Assembly: GCF_020400605.1 (NCBI RefSeq)
Contig: NZ_JAINRD010000014.1
Coordinates: 1-64,000, forward strand
Reading direction: 5' to 3'
Source: Streptomyces aculeolatus
Lineage (GTDB): Bacteria > Actinomycetota > Actinomycetes > Streptomycetales > Streptomycetaceae
DNA length: 64,000 nt
Shown: positions 47,269 through 56,032 of the stretch, in pieces
How positions within the stretch are numbered: position 1 is the stretch's first letter
Layout: each line of letters begins with the position of its first letter
Translations under genes and position numbers: made by a program
Notes under the pieces: generated by a model
The model's input: only the letters and a program-made list of their open reading frames with translations
Database searches by the model: none
Told to the model about the DNA's origin: nothing

Positions 47269-48865
47269 AAGCAAGCGCTACCAGGTCTGCGTAGTCCGCG
47301 TTCCACAGGTCCTCGACGCCGTCCGGCAGCAGGATGATCCGCTCCGGCTCCAGCGCGTCCACCGCCCCCTCGTCGTGGGTGACGAGGACGACGGCGCCGG
47401 TGAAGGTGCGCAGCGCGCCGAGGATCTCCTCGCGGCTGGCCGGGTCGAGGTTGTTGGTCGGCTCGTCGAGCAGCAGCACGTTGGCGGAGGAGACGACGAG
47501 GGTGGCCAGCGCGAGCCGGGTCTTCTCGCCGCCGGAGAGCACGCGGGCGGGCTTGTCGACGTCGTCGCCGGAGAAGAGGAACGAGCCGAGCACCTTGCGC
47601 ATCTCGACGGCGTCCATGTCCGGCGCGGCCGAGGCCATGTTCTCCAGGACCGAGCGGTCCGGGTCGAGGGTCTCGTGCTCCTGCGCGTAGTAGCCGAGCT
47701 TGAGGCCGTGGCCGGGAGTGACGCCGCCGGTGTCGGGCTTCTCGACGCCGGCCAGCAGCCGCAGCAGCGTGGTCTTCCCAGTGCCGTTGAGGCCGAGGAT
47801 GACGACGCGGGAGCCCTTGTCGACGGCGAGGCCGACGTCGGTGAAGACCTCCAGCGAGCCGTACGACTTGGACAGGCCGTCGGCCGTCAGCGGCGTCTTG
47901 CCGCACGGGGCCGGGTCGGGGAACCGCAGCCGCGCGACCTTGTCGGCCTGCCGCTGCTCGTCGAGCCCGGAGAGCAGCCGCTCGGCGCGGCGGGCCATGT
48001 TCTGCGCGGCGGTGGCCTTGGTCGCCTTCGCGCGCATCTTGTCGGCCTGCGCGTTGAGCGCGGCGGCCTTCTTCTCGGCGTTGGCGCGCTCGCGGCGGCG
48101 GCGCTTCTCGTCCGCCTCGCGCTGCGCCAGGTAGAGCTTCCAGCCCATGTTGTAGACGTCGATCCGGGACCGGTTGGCGTCGAGGTAGAAGACCTTGTTT
48201 ACCACGGTCTCCACGAGGTGCTCGTCGTGGGAGATCACGACGAAGCCGCCGTGGTACGTCTTCAGGTAGTCCCGCAGCCAGACGACGGAGTCGGCGTCGA
48301 GGTGGTTCGTGGGCTCGTCGAGCAGCAGGATCTCGGAGTCGGAGAAGAGGATCCGCGCCAGCTCCACGCGGCGGCGCTGGCCGCCGGAGAGCGTATGGAG
48401 CGGCTGGCCGAGCACCCGGTCGGGCAGCCCGAGGCTGGCGGCGATGGTGGCGGCCTCCGCCTCGGCGGCGTACCCGCCCTTCGTCAGGAACTCGGTCTCC
48501 ATGCGCTCGTAGCGCCGCATGGCCTTCTCGCGGGTGGCGCCCCTGCCGTTCGACATCCGGTCCTCGTCCTCGCGCATCTTGCGGATGACGGCGTCCAGGC
48601 CGCGGGCGGCCAGGATGCGGTCCCGGGCGAGCACGTCGAGGTCGCCGGTGCGCGGGTCCTGCGGCAGGTAGCCGACGGTGCTGCCGCGGGTGACGGCGCC
48701 TGCGGCGGGCTGGCCCTCGCCGGCCAGGACCTTGGTGAGGGTGGTCTTGCCGGCGCCGTTGCGCCCGACGAGGCCGATGCGGTCGCCCTTGGCGACGCGG
48801 AAGGTGGCGGATTCGAGGAGGATGCGGGCGCCGGCGCGCAGCTCCAGGCCGGTGGCGGTGATCAC
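47267..48865 (-). CDS. ABC-F family ATPase
   Basis: 532 residues, two ABC domains without membrane helices. Domain 1: Walker A GRNGAGKTT near residue 36, signature LSGGQRRRVE; domain 2: Walker A GLNGTGKTT near 348, signature LSGGEKTR, Walker B LLLDEPTNNLD. Between them is the long charged P-site-tRNA interaction motif linker (EKRRRRERANAEKKAAALNAQ region, about 245-320). ABC-F proteins act on the ribosome, in translation control (EttA type) or antibiotic protection. This sequence looks closer to the housekeeping type, but that cannot be settled by eye. The GTG at 48865 is preceded by GGAG. Confidence 0.92.
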   Translation of the reverse strand: MITATGLELRAGARILLESATFRVAKGDRIGLVGRNGAGKTTLTKVLAGEGQPAAGAVTRGSTVGYLPQDPRTGDLDVLARDRILAARGLDAVIRKMREDEDRMSNGRGATREKAMRRYERMETEFLTKGGYAAEAEAATIAASLGLPDRVLGQPLHTLSGGQRRRVELARILFSDSEILLLDEPTNHLDADSVVWLRDYLKTYHGGFVVISHDEHLVETVVNKVFYLDANRSRIDVYNMGWKLYLAQREADEKRRRRERANAEKKAAALNAQADKMRAKATKATAAQNMARRAERLLSGLDEQRQADKVARLRFPDPAPCGKTPLTADGLSKSYGSLEVFTDVGLAVDKGSRVVILGLNGTGKTTLLRLLAGVEKPDTGGVTPGHGLKLGYYAQEHETLDPDRSVLENMASAAPDMDAVEMRKVLGSFLFSGDDVDKPARVLSGGEKTRLALATLVVSSANVLLLDEPTNNLDPASREEILGALRTFTGAVVLVTHDEGAVDALEPERIILLPDGVEDLWNADYADLVALA

Positions 48866-48943
48866 GGAAGTTCTCCAGGGCAGGGCGGAAGACGGCAAGG
48901 ACGGGGCGGAACGAACGCTGGGCCGCCTAATGCACGTGGAGAG

Positions 48944-48957
48944 TTGCCATGCGGCAA
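48944..48957. promoter_or_regulatory. Short inverted repeat upstream of the ABC-F gene
   Basis: TTGCC-ATGC-GGCAA, a perfect 5-bp stem with a 4-nt spacer, about 80 bp before the ABC-F start. ABC-F genes are often controlled by attenuation, but this repeat alone is too small to claim that; it may be an operator. Confidence 0.3.
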
Positions 48958-49086
48958 GTGTATCGGGGCCCGCAACCCGATTGGCGCCCCGGATCCGGGG
49001 CGCGGTCCCGGGGGGCGCGGCCGGGCTGCCGCTGTCGGTGGCCGGTGCCAGACTGCCCGTACAGGCTTCGAGAGGACGTGATCCGC

Positions 49087-49494
49087 ATGCCCGGCAGCGC
49101 CGACGCCCCGACCGTCTACCCCACCCTGCTGTACGACGACGCCAAGGCCGCCGTCCGGCTGCTGACCGAGGGGCTGGGCTTCCGGGAGGTCGCGGTCTAC
49201 GAGGGCGAGGACGGCAGGGTGCTGCACGCGGAGCTGGCCCAGGGGAACGGGCTGGTGATGCTCGGCTCGAAGGGCACGGGCAGCGAGTTCGACAGGGCGG
49301 TGGGCGCCGGCGGCCCCAGCGGGGTGTACGTGGTGGTGGACGACCCCGACGCGCACCACCGGCAGGCCGTGGAGCACGGCGTGGAGATCCTCATGCCGCC
49401 GACCGACCAGGACTACGGGTCGCGGGACTACATGGCGCGGGACCACGAGGGCAACGTCTGGAGCTTCGGCACGTACGCACCCTCCCCCCGCTGA
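49087..49494 (+). CDS. VOC-family (glyoxalase/bleomycin-resistance fold) protein
   Basis: 135 residues with the repeated beta-alpha-beta-beta-beta units: VYPTLLYDDAKAAVRLLTEGLGF and the second half starting GVYVVVDDPDAHHRQAVEHG. The ending YMARDHEGNVWSFGTY holds the usual metal-side Glu/Asp-His region (RDHEGNVW). Substrate unknown; members range from lyases to drug-binding proteins. The ATG at 49087 is chosen; an in-frame GTG at 49078 is too close to GAGAGG to be efficient. It is convergent with the large hypothetical gene downstream. Confidence 0.88.
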   Translation: MPGSADAPTVYPTLLYDDAKAAVRLLTEGLGFREVAVYEGEDGRVLHAELAQGNGLVMLGSKGTGSEFDRAVGAGGPSGVYVVVDDPDAHHRQAVEHGVEILMPPTDQDYGSRDYMARDHEGNVWSFGTYAPSPR

Positions 49495-49524
49495 CCCGCG
49501 CCCGCCGCCCCGCCCGCATCCGGG

Positions 49525-50889
49525 TCAGGCCCCGCCGGTGTGCACCCGGAAGGCCGCCCGGCGCACGGCCTTGGCCACCGCCGGGTCGGGGTGCGCGGCG
49601 GCCAGCGCCACCAGCACCTGGACCGTACGGGGATGGCCCGCGCCCCCCACCTCCGCCAGCAGCGCGGGCACGCTGCCCTGCACCGCGGACTCCAGGTGCC
49701 GCACCAGCAGGCTGCCGTCGCCGTGGTCGGCGACCGCGGCGGCGGTGTCGACCCACAGCCACGTCGCCTCCTCCCGGGTCAGCGCGCCCAGGGCCTCGTC
49801 CGCGTCCCCGCCCTCCTGCTCCGCCAGCCACAGCAGCGCGTAGGGCCGCAGCATCGGTTCGTCACAGGCCTCGCGGACCGCGCCCTCCGCCGCCGCGCCC
49901 ACCACGCGCAGCGCCTCGAACGCCAGCCCGCGCAGCAGCGCGTCGTCGCCGCCCGCCACCTCCAGCAGCTCCGCGACCGCGCTGCCCGAGGGCCGCGCCG
50001 CCAGCCACGCGCGGTACTCGGCGCGGGCCGGCCCCGGGGTCAGCCCCGCGCAGCTGCGGAGCATCGCCTCCGCGGGCTTCTCGATGTGCCCCTCGGGGCC
50101 CTGGGCGGCGATGCAGATCTGCTCGATCTTCATCCACACGGCCCAGTGGCCCAGCGGCGTCAGCGACACCTCGGGGCCCTCGCGGGTCAGCGCCCCCACG
50201 GAGGCGAACGCCTCCAGCGCCCAGTCCAGCAGCCCGGCCAGCAGCTCCGGCAGCTCCGCGTCGGGTACCTCCGCGGCCGGCGGCTCGGCGGCCCGGCCCG
50301 GCACGGGGGTGCCCTCGCTGCCGTACGCGACCTCGCAGCGCTCGGTGCGCAGTTCCTCGACGCGCTGGCCGAGGAGGTCGAGCAGGACGGGTACGCGAAC
50401 GGGGCCGCCGGTGAGGTGGAGCAGGGCCAGCATCTGCGGCATGGCCTCGATCGCGTCGCCGAGGGCGACGGAGTCGTGGGCCAGCGACCCGGGCGCGGGG
50501 TGGGCCAGCGACCAGGCGTCGAAGAGCGCGACCCAGCCGCGGAGCACGGCGCGCTCGTCGCGGTCCCAGGCGCGCAGCCGCCAGGCGGGGCGGGCGTACG
50601 CGCCCTGCACCTCGACCAGGCCGGCGAGCCGGGCCCGGTCCCACTCGGTCTGCGGCGCCTCTTTCCAGGGCTGCGGCCGCCCCTCGGCCCCTCTGGCGAC
50701 CCGCACCGCCTCGGCGAGCAGGGCGCGGGCGTGGCCGGCGAGCACCCGGGGCGCGGCGATGCCTTCCGGGGGCCGCGGCGCGGGGCGTAGGGCCCGGTCG
50801 ACGACTGCCCGGCGGGCGGCGGCGGCCATCTCGCGACGGGGCTGCCTGGGGACGAGGCGGAGCGGCGGGTGGTGCGAACTGTGCGCCAT
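49525..50889 (-). CDS. Conserved hypothetical protein
   Basis: 454 residues, soluble, mostly helical, rich in Ala/Leu/Glu with regularly spaced tryptophans (WDRARLAGLVEVQGAY; WKEAPQTEW; WVALFDAWSLAH). The second half contains HEAT-like or helical-repeat units (DDALLRGLAFEALRVVG; VPALLAEVGGAGHPRTVQVLVALAAAHPD parts). I recognise no catalytic motif. The ATG at 50889 is chosen because the product then starts MAHSSHHPPLRLVPRQ, basic and typical for a cytoplasmic protein. Codon use is strongly Streptomyces-like, so the gene is real; it is likely specific to actinomycetes. Confidence 0.82.
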   Translation of the reverse strand: MAHSSHHPPLRLVPRQPRREMAAAARRAVVDRALRPAPRPPEGIAAPRVLAGHARALLAEAVRVARGAEGRPQPWKEAPQTEWDRARLAGLVEVQGAYARPAWRLRAWDRDERAVLRGWVALFDAWSLAHPAPGSLAHDSVALGDAIEAMPQMLALLHLTGGPVRVPVLLDLLGQRVEELRTERCEVAYGSEGTPVPGRAAEPPAAEVPDAELPELLAGLLDWALEAFASVGALTREGPEVSLTPLGHWAVWMKIEQICIAAQGPEGHIEKPAEAMLRSCAGLTPGPARAEYRAWLAARPSGSAVAELLEVAGGDDALLRGLAFEALRVVGAAAEGAVREACDEPMLRPYALLWLAEQEGGDADEALGALTREEATWLWVDTAAAVADHGDGSLLVRHLESAVQGSVPALLAEVGGAGHPRTVQVLVALAAAHPDPAVAKAVRRAAFRVHTGGA

Positions 50890-50994
50890 CACGGACCAAG
50901 TCTCGCCGGTGGGGCGGCGAAAGCCCAATCCGGGGTTGGCGACGGTTCGGCCACGGCGCGCCGGGGCGACCCCGGGTCCGGGCTCCGGCCCCGG

Positions 50995-52143
50995 TCAGAG
51001 CAGCGGCGTCAGGAAGCGGCGCAGGGTTTCCCCGTACGCGTCCGGGGTGGCGTTCCACAGCGCCGCGTGCCGGCCGTCGGGGACCTCGCGCAGCAGCAGC
51101 CGGTCGCCGCCGCGGGCCGCGAACGCCCGCGCCGCGGCGAGCGGGGCGACGTCGTCGGCCTGGCCGGCGAGCACCAGCGTCGGCGCCTCCGGGACGGCGA
51201 GCGCCGTGTCCAACTCCCCGTGGTCCTCGGTCGCCAGCACCGCCAGGCCGCGCAGCGGCGCCGGCAGCGCGAGCCGCCCGCGGCCGCCGGAGCGGCCCGC
51301 CAGGGCCCGTACCGCGGCGCGCCAGTCGAGCACCGGCGAGTCCAGCACCAGCCCCGCGATGCCGTAGGCCGCCGCGGACTCCGCGGCGGTGCGCAGCGCC
51401 ATGGTGGCGCCGGTCGACCAGCCGTACAGCACCGCGCGCCGCGCGCCGTGGCGCACCGCCCAGTGGAGCGCCGCGTCGAGGTCGGGCCACTCGGCGTGGC
51501 CGAGCGCGCCGCGGCCGCCCGGGGGCGGCGGGGCGCCGGGGTCGCCGCGGTGGGCGGCGGCGAGCACGGGCAGCCCCAGGTCGTGCAGCAACGGCAGGGC
51601 GGTCAGGACCTGTTCGCGGGTGTCGCCGAGGCCGTGGGCGGCGATGACCCAGGTGCCGCGGGTGCCCGGCACGTACCACGCGGGCAGCGGGCCCAGCGGT
51701 CCTTCGACGGTGACGTCCTCGTACGCGATGCCGAGTGCCGAGCGGGGCGTGCCCGCGTACACCTTCGGCGTCAGCCGCACCCGGGTGCCCGCGTCGAGGC
51801 TGCCGTACGTGACGCGCTCCAGGGTGCGCACGAGCCGGCCGCCCTCCCAGGACTCGGCGCGCACCAGCGGGCCGACGACGGCGTGCACGCCGTCGCCCGC
51901 CAGGCCGTACGTCTCGGGCAGCAGGGCGGGCGGCGAGCCGGGCGCGAGGGTGACCTGCCCGCCGGCCGCGGCGATCACCCGCAGCCGGGGGCCGTCGAAG
52001 CCGACGGGGCCGGGGGGCGCGGGCCGCAGGGCGGCCCGGGAGCCGTACCGGCCGGCGGCCACGGCGGCGGCCCCGGCGCCGAGTCCGGTGGCGAGGATGC
52101 TGGTCAGGGCCGCGGCGGCCGGTTTGATACGCATCCCGGCCAT
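50995..52143 (-). CDS. Alpha/beta hydrolase with N-terminal membrane or signal segment
   Basis: 382 residues. An N-terminal hydrophobic segment (AAAALTSILATGLGAGAAAVAA, about 8-29) anchors or exports the protein. The hydrolase domain starts near residue 120: oxyanion region VIAAHGLGDTRE, nucleophile Ser in YGWSTGATMAL (GxSxG-type), acid Asp in LAGQADDVAPL, and His in VPDGRHAALW. This is an esterase/peptidase-like serine hydrolase; the substrate is unknown. ATG starts at 52143 and 52134 are both possible; neither has a strong ribosome site. Confidence 0.88.
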   Translation of the reverse strand: MAGMRIKPAAAALTSILATGLGAGAAAVAAGRYGSRAALRPAPPGPVGFDGPRLRVIAAAGGQVTLAPGSPPALLPETYGLAGDGVHAVVGPLVRAESWEGGRLVRTLERVTYGSLDAGTRVRLTPKVYAGTPRSALGIAYEDVTVEGPLGPLPAWYVPGTRGTWVIAAHGLGDTREQVLTALPLLHDLGLPVLAAAHRGDPGAPPPPGGRGALGHAEWPDLDAALHWAVRHGARRAVLYGWSTGATMALRTAAESAAAYGIAGLVLDSPVLDWRAAVRALAGRSGGRGRLALPAPLRGLAVLATEDHGELDTALAVPEAPTLVLAGQADDVAPLAAARAFAARGGDRLLLREVPDGRHAALWNATPDAYGETLRRFLTPLL

Positions 52144-52204
52144 TGTCCGCGTACGGGCAGGACCCTGCCAGTGCGCGGACCCGCCCGGGTCACCGGTGCC
52201 GCCC

Positions 52205-52837
52205 TCACCCCTGGCCGTAGCCCTTCAGCTTCTCCGCCACCTCCCCGAGCTGGTCCGGCGACAGCAGCGAGGGGCTCAGCCCCGGTACCGAGCTCGCCGC
52301 CAGCCACACCCGGCACATCCATTCCAGCTGCGCGGTCCTGTCGTACGCCTGCGCGAGGCCGGCGCCGTGGGCGACGGTGCCGTGGTTCTGCAGCAGGCAC
52401 GCGGACCGCCCGGCCAGCGCCCGCAGCATGCCCGCGGCCAGCTCCGCCGTCCCGTAGAGCGCGTACGGGGCGACGCGCACCGGGCCGCCGAGGGCCGCGG
52501 TCGCGTAGTGGACGGTCGGCAGCTCCGGCACGAGCGTGGAGACGGCGGTCGCGTGCACGGCGTGGGTGTGCACCACCGCACGCGCGTCGGTGCTCCCGTA
52601 GACCGCCAGGTGCATGGGCAGTTCGCTCGTCGGCCTGAGCGTGCCGTGCGTCTGTCCACCGTTCATGTCGACGGCGACGAGGTCGTCGTCCCCCAGCTCC
52701 TCGTAGGGGACGCCGGTCGGAGTGATGAGCACATGGTCTCCCACCCGCACGGACACGTTGCCCGAGGTTCCGACGACCAGCCCTTCGGAGTACATCCGCC
52801 GGGCCGTCCCCACCAGCTCACGCCACGCGTGACGCAT
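52205..52837 (-). CDS. Class II aldolase/adducin-family protein
   Basis: 210 residues, L-fuculose-phosphate aldolase-like fold. Features: GTSGNVSVRVGD near residues 23-34 (phosphate-binding), Glu in RPTSELPMHLAVY (catalytic base), zinc His pair HTHAVHATA near 91-99, and the third His in LLQNHGTVAHG. Members include fuculose- and ribulose-phosphate aldolases and epimerases, so the substrate is not readable. The ATG at 52837 has AGGGAGG upstream. It is divergent from the pit gene and faces the PHO box, so its expression might also respond to phosphate. Confidence 0.9.
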   Translation of the reverse strand: MRHAWRELVGTARRMYSEGLVVGTSGNVSVRVGDHVLITPTGVPYEELGDDDLVAVDMNGGQTHGTLRPTSELPMHLAVYGSTDARAVVHTHAVHATAVSTLVPELPTVHYATAALGGPVRVAPYALYGTAELAAGMLRALAGRSACLLQNHGTVAHGAGLAQAYDRTAQLEWMCRVWLAASSVPGLSPSLLSPDQLGEVAEKLKGYGQG

Positions 52838-52925
52838 CAGTATCCTCCCTGTGACCTGCGCATGAAGTGCCCCGCCGGAGACATTGCGACACCCATTCGC
52901 CCTCGTCACCGTCACGTCCGGCCCA

Positions 52926-52947
52926 GTTCACCTTGTGTTCACTCGGA
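52926..52947 (+). promoter_or_regulatory. PHO box (PhoP-binding direct repeats) upstream of the PiT gene
   Basis: GTTCACCTTGT and GTTCACTCGGA are two consecutive 11-nt units matching the Streptomyces PHO-box repeat (GTTCACC core). They begin 72 bp before the start codon and about 10 bp before a -10-like TACGTT (52953-52958), the normal position for PhoP activation of phosphate-uptake genes. Confidence 0.75.
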
Positions 52948-52997
52948 GTACTTACGTTCCTCACGGCCCCCAACCTTCGAGCGGATTGCTTGGGTAC

Positions 52998-54215
52998 ATG
53001 GAACACCTCACTCTCATCATCGGAGTCGTCGTAGTCACCGCCTTGGTGTTCGACTTCACGAACGGGTTCCACGACACCGCCAACGCCATGGCAACCACCA
53101 TCTCCACCGGGGCACTCAAGCCCAAGACCGCGGTGGCGATGAGCGCAGTCCTCAACCTCGTCGGCGCCTTCCTCTCCGTGGAAGTCGCCAAGACCATCTC
53201 CGGCGGCATCATCGACGAAGGGTCCGGCATCCAGCCCGAAGTGATCTTCGCGGGGCTGGTCGGTGCGATCGTCTGGAACCTGCTGACCTGGCTCGCCGGG
53301 CTGCCCTCCAGCTCCTCGCACGCCCTCTTCGGCGGACTGATCGGCGCGACCCTCGTCTCCGTCGGCTGGAACGGGGTGCACATGGACGCGATCGTCATGA
53401 AGGTCCTCATCCCCGCCATCGCCGCTCCGCTGGTCGCGGGCATCGCCGCCGCGGCGGCGACCCGGCTGACCTACCGGCTGGCCGCCCGCCGCTCCGCGGA
53501 TCAGACGGCCAAGGGCTACCGGGCCGGCCAGATCACCTCCGGCGCGCTGGTCTCCCTCGCGCACGGCACCAACGACGCGCAGAAGACGATGGGCGTCATC
53601 ACCCTGGCGCTGATCACCGGCGGCTCGCTGGCCCCCGGCTCCGACCCGCCCACCTGGGTCATCGTCTCCGCCGCGCTGGCCATCGCGCTGGGCACGTACC
53701 TCGGCGGCTGGCGGATCATCCGCACCATGGGCAAGGGCCTCACCGACATCCAGCCGCCGCAGGGCTTCTCCGCCCAGACCAGCTCGGCCACGGTGATCCT
53801 CGCCTCGTCGCACCTGGGCTTCGCCCTGTCCACCACCCAGGTCTGCTCCGGCTCGATCATGGGCTCCGGCGTGGGCAAGAAGGGCGGCGTGGTGCGCTGG
53901 AGCACGGCCGGGCGGATGGTCGCCGCGTGGGGGCTCACCCTGCCGGCGGCGGGGCTGATCGCGGGGGCCTCGGCGTTCCTCGCCGACCAGGGCGACTGGG
54001 GCGTGGTCACGGTCGCCATCCTGGGCGTCGCCGCCTGCGCCACGATCTGGGCGGCCTCGCGCCGCGACCGGGTCGACCACTCCAACGTCAACGACGTGGA
54101 CCCGGTGACCGGCCAGGCGGTCGCGACCGAGGGCGGCGCGGACGGCGCCGTGGAGCCGGTGAGCATCCCGGCGCCGCGCACCGCGACAGGGCCCGCCCCG
54201 CAGGCCACGGTCTGA
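52998..54215 (+). CDS. pitH2: PiT-family inorganic phosphate transporter
   Basis: 405 residues, about ten membrane helices in two homologous halves. The PiT signature appears twice: DFTNGFHDTANAMAT near residues 17-31 and AHGTNDAQKTMG near 190-201, the H/Na-coupled phosphate-binding repeats. It imports phosphate (with divalent metal) at the cost of the proton gradient. A clear PHO box precedes it and no DUF47 (Pap) gene accompanies it, which fits the S. coelicolor PitH2 type induced under phosphate starvation rather than constitutive PitH1. A small membrane gene and cobQ follow. Confidence 0.93.
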   Translation: MEHLTLIIGVVVVTALVFDFTNGFHDTANAMATTISTGALKPKTAVAMSAVLNLVGAFLSVEVAKTISGGIIDEGSGIQPEVIFAGLVGAIVWNLLTWLAGLPSSSSHALFGGLIGATLVSVGWNGVHMDAIVMKVLIPAIAAPLVAGIAAAAATRLTYRLAARRSADQTAKGYRAGQITSGALVSLAHGTNDAQKTMGVITLALITGGSLAPGSDPPTWVIVSAALAIALGTYLGGWRIIRTMGKGLTDIQPPQGFSAQTSSATVILASSHLGFALSTTQVCSGSIMGSGVGKKGGVVRWSTAGRMVAAWGLTLPAAGLIAGASAFLADQGDWGVVTVAILGVAACATIWAASRRDRVDHSNVNDVDPVTGQAVATEGGADGAVEPVSIPAPRTATGPAPQATV

Positions 54216-54250
54216 CCGGCCGTTCCCCGACCGAGCACTGAGGAAGCAGC

Positions 54251-54493
54251 ATGGACATCGACTGGGCAGCACTCGGCGAGGTCTTCGGCGTCAGCCTCGT
54301 CATGACGGTGGCTCTCGTGGGCCTCTTCACGGTCGGCATCGTCGGCCTGTCGCCGAAGACGGAACCGGGCGGTCCTGACGGCTCCGCGGGGCCGGAGACG
54401 GCACCCTCCGCCCTGGCCAGGACGGGTGCGTACGTATGCTTCACGCTGTGTGCAGCAGCCGTGGCGTACGGGATCTATCTGATCGTCAAATGA
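54251..54493 (+). CDS. 80-residue small membrane protein
   Basis: Two helices (VFGVSLVMTVALVGLFTVGIVGL at about 12-34 and ARTGAYVCFTLCAAAVAYGIYLI at about 56-78) joined by a Pro/Gly/Ser loop. The start ATG at 54251 has GAGGAAG about 7 nt upstream. It lies 35 bp after the phosphate carrier and its stop overlaps cobQ as ATGA, so it is part of the same unit. The function is unknown; an accessory of the PiT carrier is possible. Confidence 0.85.
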   Translation: MDIDWAALGEVFGVSLVMTVALVGLFTVGIVGLSPKTEPGGPDGSAGPETAPSALARTGAYVCFTLCAAAVAYGIYLIVK

Positions 54494-56019
54494 CGGCGCG
54501 TGCCGGCGGCCTGCTGGTCGCCGGCACGACGTCGGACGCGGGCAAGAGCGTCGTCACCGCCGGCATCTGCCGGTGGCTGGCCCGGCGCGGCGTCGCCGTC
54601 GCGCCGTTCAAGGCGCAGAACATGTCGCTCAACTCGTACGTGACCCGCGAGGGCGCCGAGATCGGGCGGGCACAGGCCATGCAGGCGGCGGCGGCCCGCA
54701 CCGAGCCCAGCGCGCTGATGAACCCGGTGCTGCTCAAGCCGGGCGGCGAGGCGCGCAGCCAGGTCGTGGTGCTGGGCCGGCCGATGGCGGAGCTGAGCGC
54801 GGCGGGCTACCACGGGGAACGGCAGCGGGCGCTGTTCGACACCGTCACGGACTGCCTGGAGGAGCTGCGGCGCTCGTACGACGTGGTGATCTGCGAGGGC
54901 GCCGGCAGCCCGGCGGAGATCAACCTGCGGCACAGCGACATCGTCAACATGGGCCTGGCGCGGGCGGCGCGGCTGCCCGTCGTGGTCGTCGGGGACATCG
55001 ACAGGGGCGGGGTCTTCGCGTCGTTCTTCGGCACCACCGCGCTGCTGAGCGCCGCCGACCAGAGCCTGGTCGCGGGCTACCTGGTCAACAAGTTCCGCGG
55101 CGACGTCTCCCTGCTGGAGCCCGGGTTGTCGATGCTGCGCGGGCTCACGGGGCGGCAGACCCTCGGGGTGCTGCCGTACCGGCACGGGCTCGGCATCGAC
55201 GAGGAGGACGGGCTGCGGCTGTCGCTGCGCGGCCTGATACGCGAACTGCCGGCCACGCGGCCGTACGGGACGGAGGTGCTCCGGGTCGCGGTGGTGCCGG
55301 TGCCGCTGATGTCGAACTTCACCGACGTGGACGCGCTGGCCGCGGAGCCGGGCGTGGCGGTGCAGTTCACCGACCGGCCGGAGGAGTTGGCGGACGCCGA
55401 CCTGGTGGTGCTGCCGGGGACGCGGGGCACGGTACGGGCGCTGGCGTGGCTGCGGGAGCGGGGGCTGGACGCGGCGGTGGCCCGCCGGGCGGCGGAGGGG
55501 CGGCCGGTGCTGGGCATCTGCGGCGGGTTCCAGATGCTGGCGGAGCGGATCGAGGACGCGGCGGGCGTGGAGGCCCGGCCGGCGGGGTCGGTCGCGGGGC
55601 TGGGGCTGCTGCCGGTACGGGTGGCGTTCGCGGCGGAGAAGACGCTGGCCCGGCCGTCGGGGACGGCGCTGGGCGAGCCGGTGGACGGGTACGAGATCCA
55701 CCACGGGGTGGCGGAGGTACGGGGCGGTGAGCCGTTCCTCGCCGGGTGCCGGGTGGGGCAGGTGTGGGGGACGCACTGGCACGGGGCCCTGGAGAACGAC
55801 GGCTTCCGGCGGGCGTTCCTGCGGCGGGTGGCGGCGGACGCGGGCCGGGCGTTCGTGCCGGCGCCGGACACGTCGTTCGCGGGGCTGCGGGAGGAGCAGT
55901 TGGAGCGGCTGGGGGACCTGATAGAGGAGCACGCGGACACCAAGGCGCTGCTGCGCCTGATCGAGTCCGGCGCCCCGGGCGACCTGCCGTTCCTGCCGCC
56001 CGGGGCCCCGGCTTCTTAG
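54490..56019 (+). CDS. cobQ: Cobyric acid synthase CobQ
   Basis: 509 residues. It amidates adenosylcobyrinic acid diamide at side chains b, d, e and g to cobyric acid, using glutamine and ATP. The N-terminal dethiobiotin-synthetase-like domain has the P-loop GTTSDAGKS near residues 11-19 and FKAQNMSLNS. The C-terminal class I glutaminase-like domain (about 255-470) has the nucleophile Cys in LGICGGFQML and the His region GTHWHGALEN. The ATG at 54490 overlaps the preceding stop. It is the only cobalamin gene in the window, and no B12 riboswitch is seen upstream. Confidence 0.94.
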   Translation: MTARAGGLLVAGTTSDAGKSVVTAGICRWLARRGVAVAPFKAQNMSLNSYVTREGAEIGRAQAMQAAAARTEPSALMNPVLLKPGGEARSQVVVLGRPMAELSAAGYHGERQRALFDTVTDCLEELRRSYDVVICEGAGSPAEINLRHSDIVNMGLARAARLPVVVVGDIDRGGVFASFFGTTALLSAADQSLVAGYLVNKFRGDVSLLEPGLSMLRGLTGRQTLGVLPYRHGLGIDEEDGLRLSLRGLIRELPATRPYGTEVLRVAVVPVPLMSNFTDVDALAAEPGVAVQFTDRPEELADADLVVLPGTRGTVRALAWLRERGLDAAVARRAAEGRPVLGICGGFQMLAERIEDAAGVEARPAGSVAGLGLLPVRVAFAAEKTLARPSGTALGEPVDGYEIHHGVAEVRGGEPFLAGCRVGQVWGTHWHGALENDGFRRAFLRRVAADAGRAFVPAPDTSFAGLREEQLERLGDLIEEHADTKALLRLIESGAPGDLPFLPPGAPAS

Positions 56020-56032
56020 CTGCGGACCGTGC

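Noticed and set aside
54216..54489. Cobalamin riboswitch controlling cobQ
   Set aside because: cobQ overlaps the preceding small gene by 4 bp and no B12-box-like sequence is present upstream.
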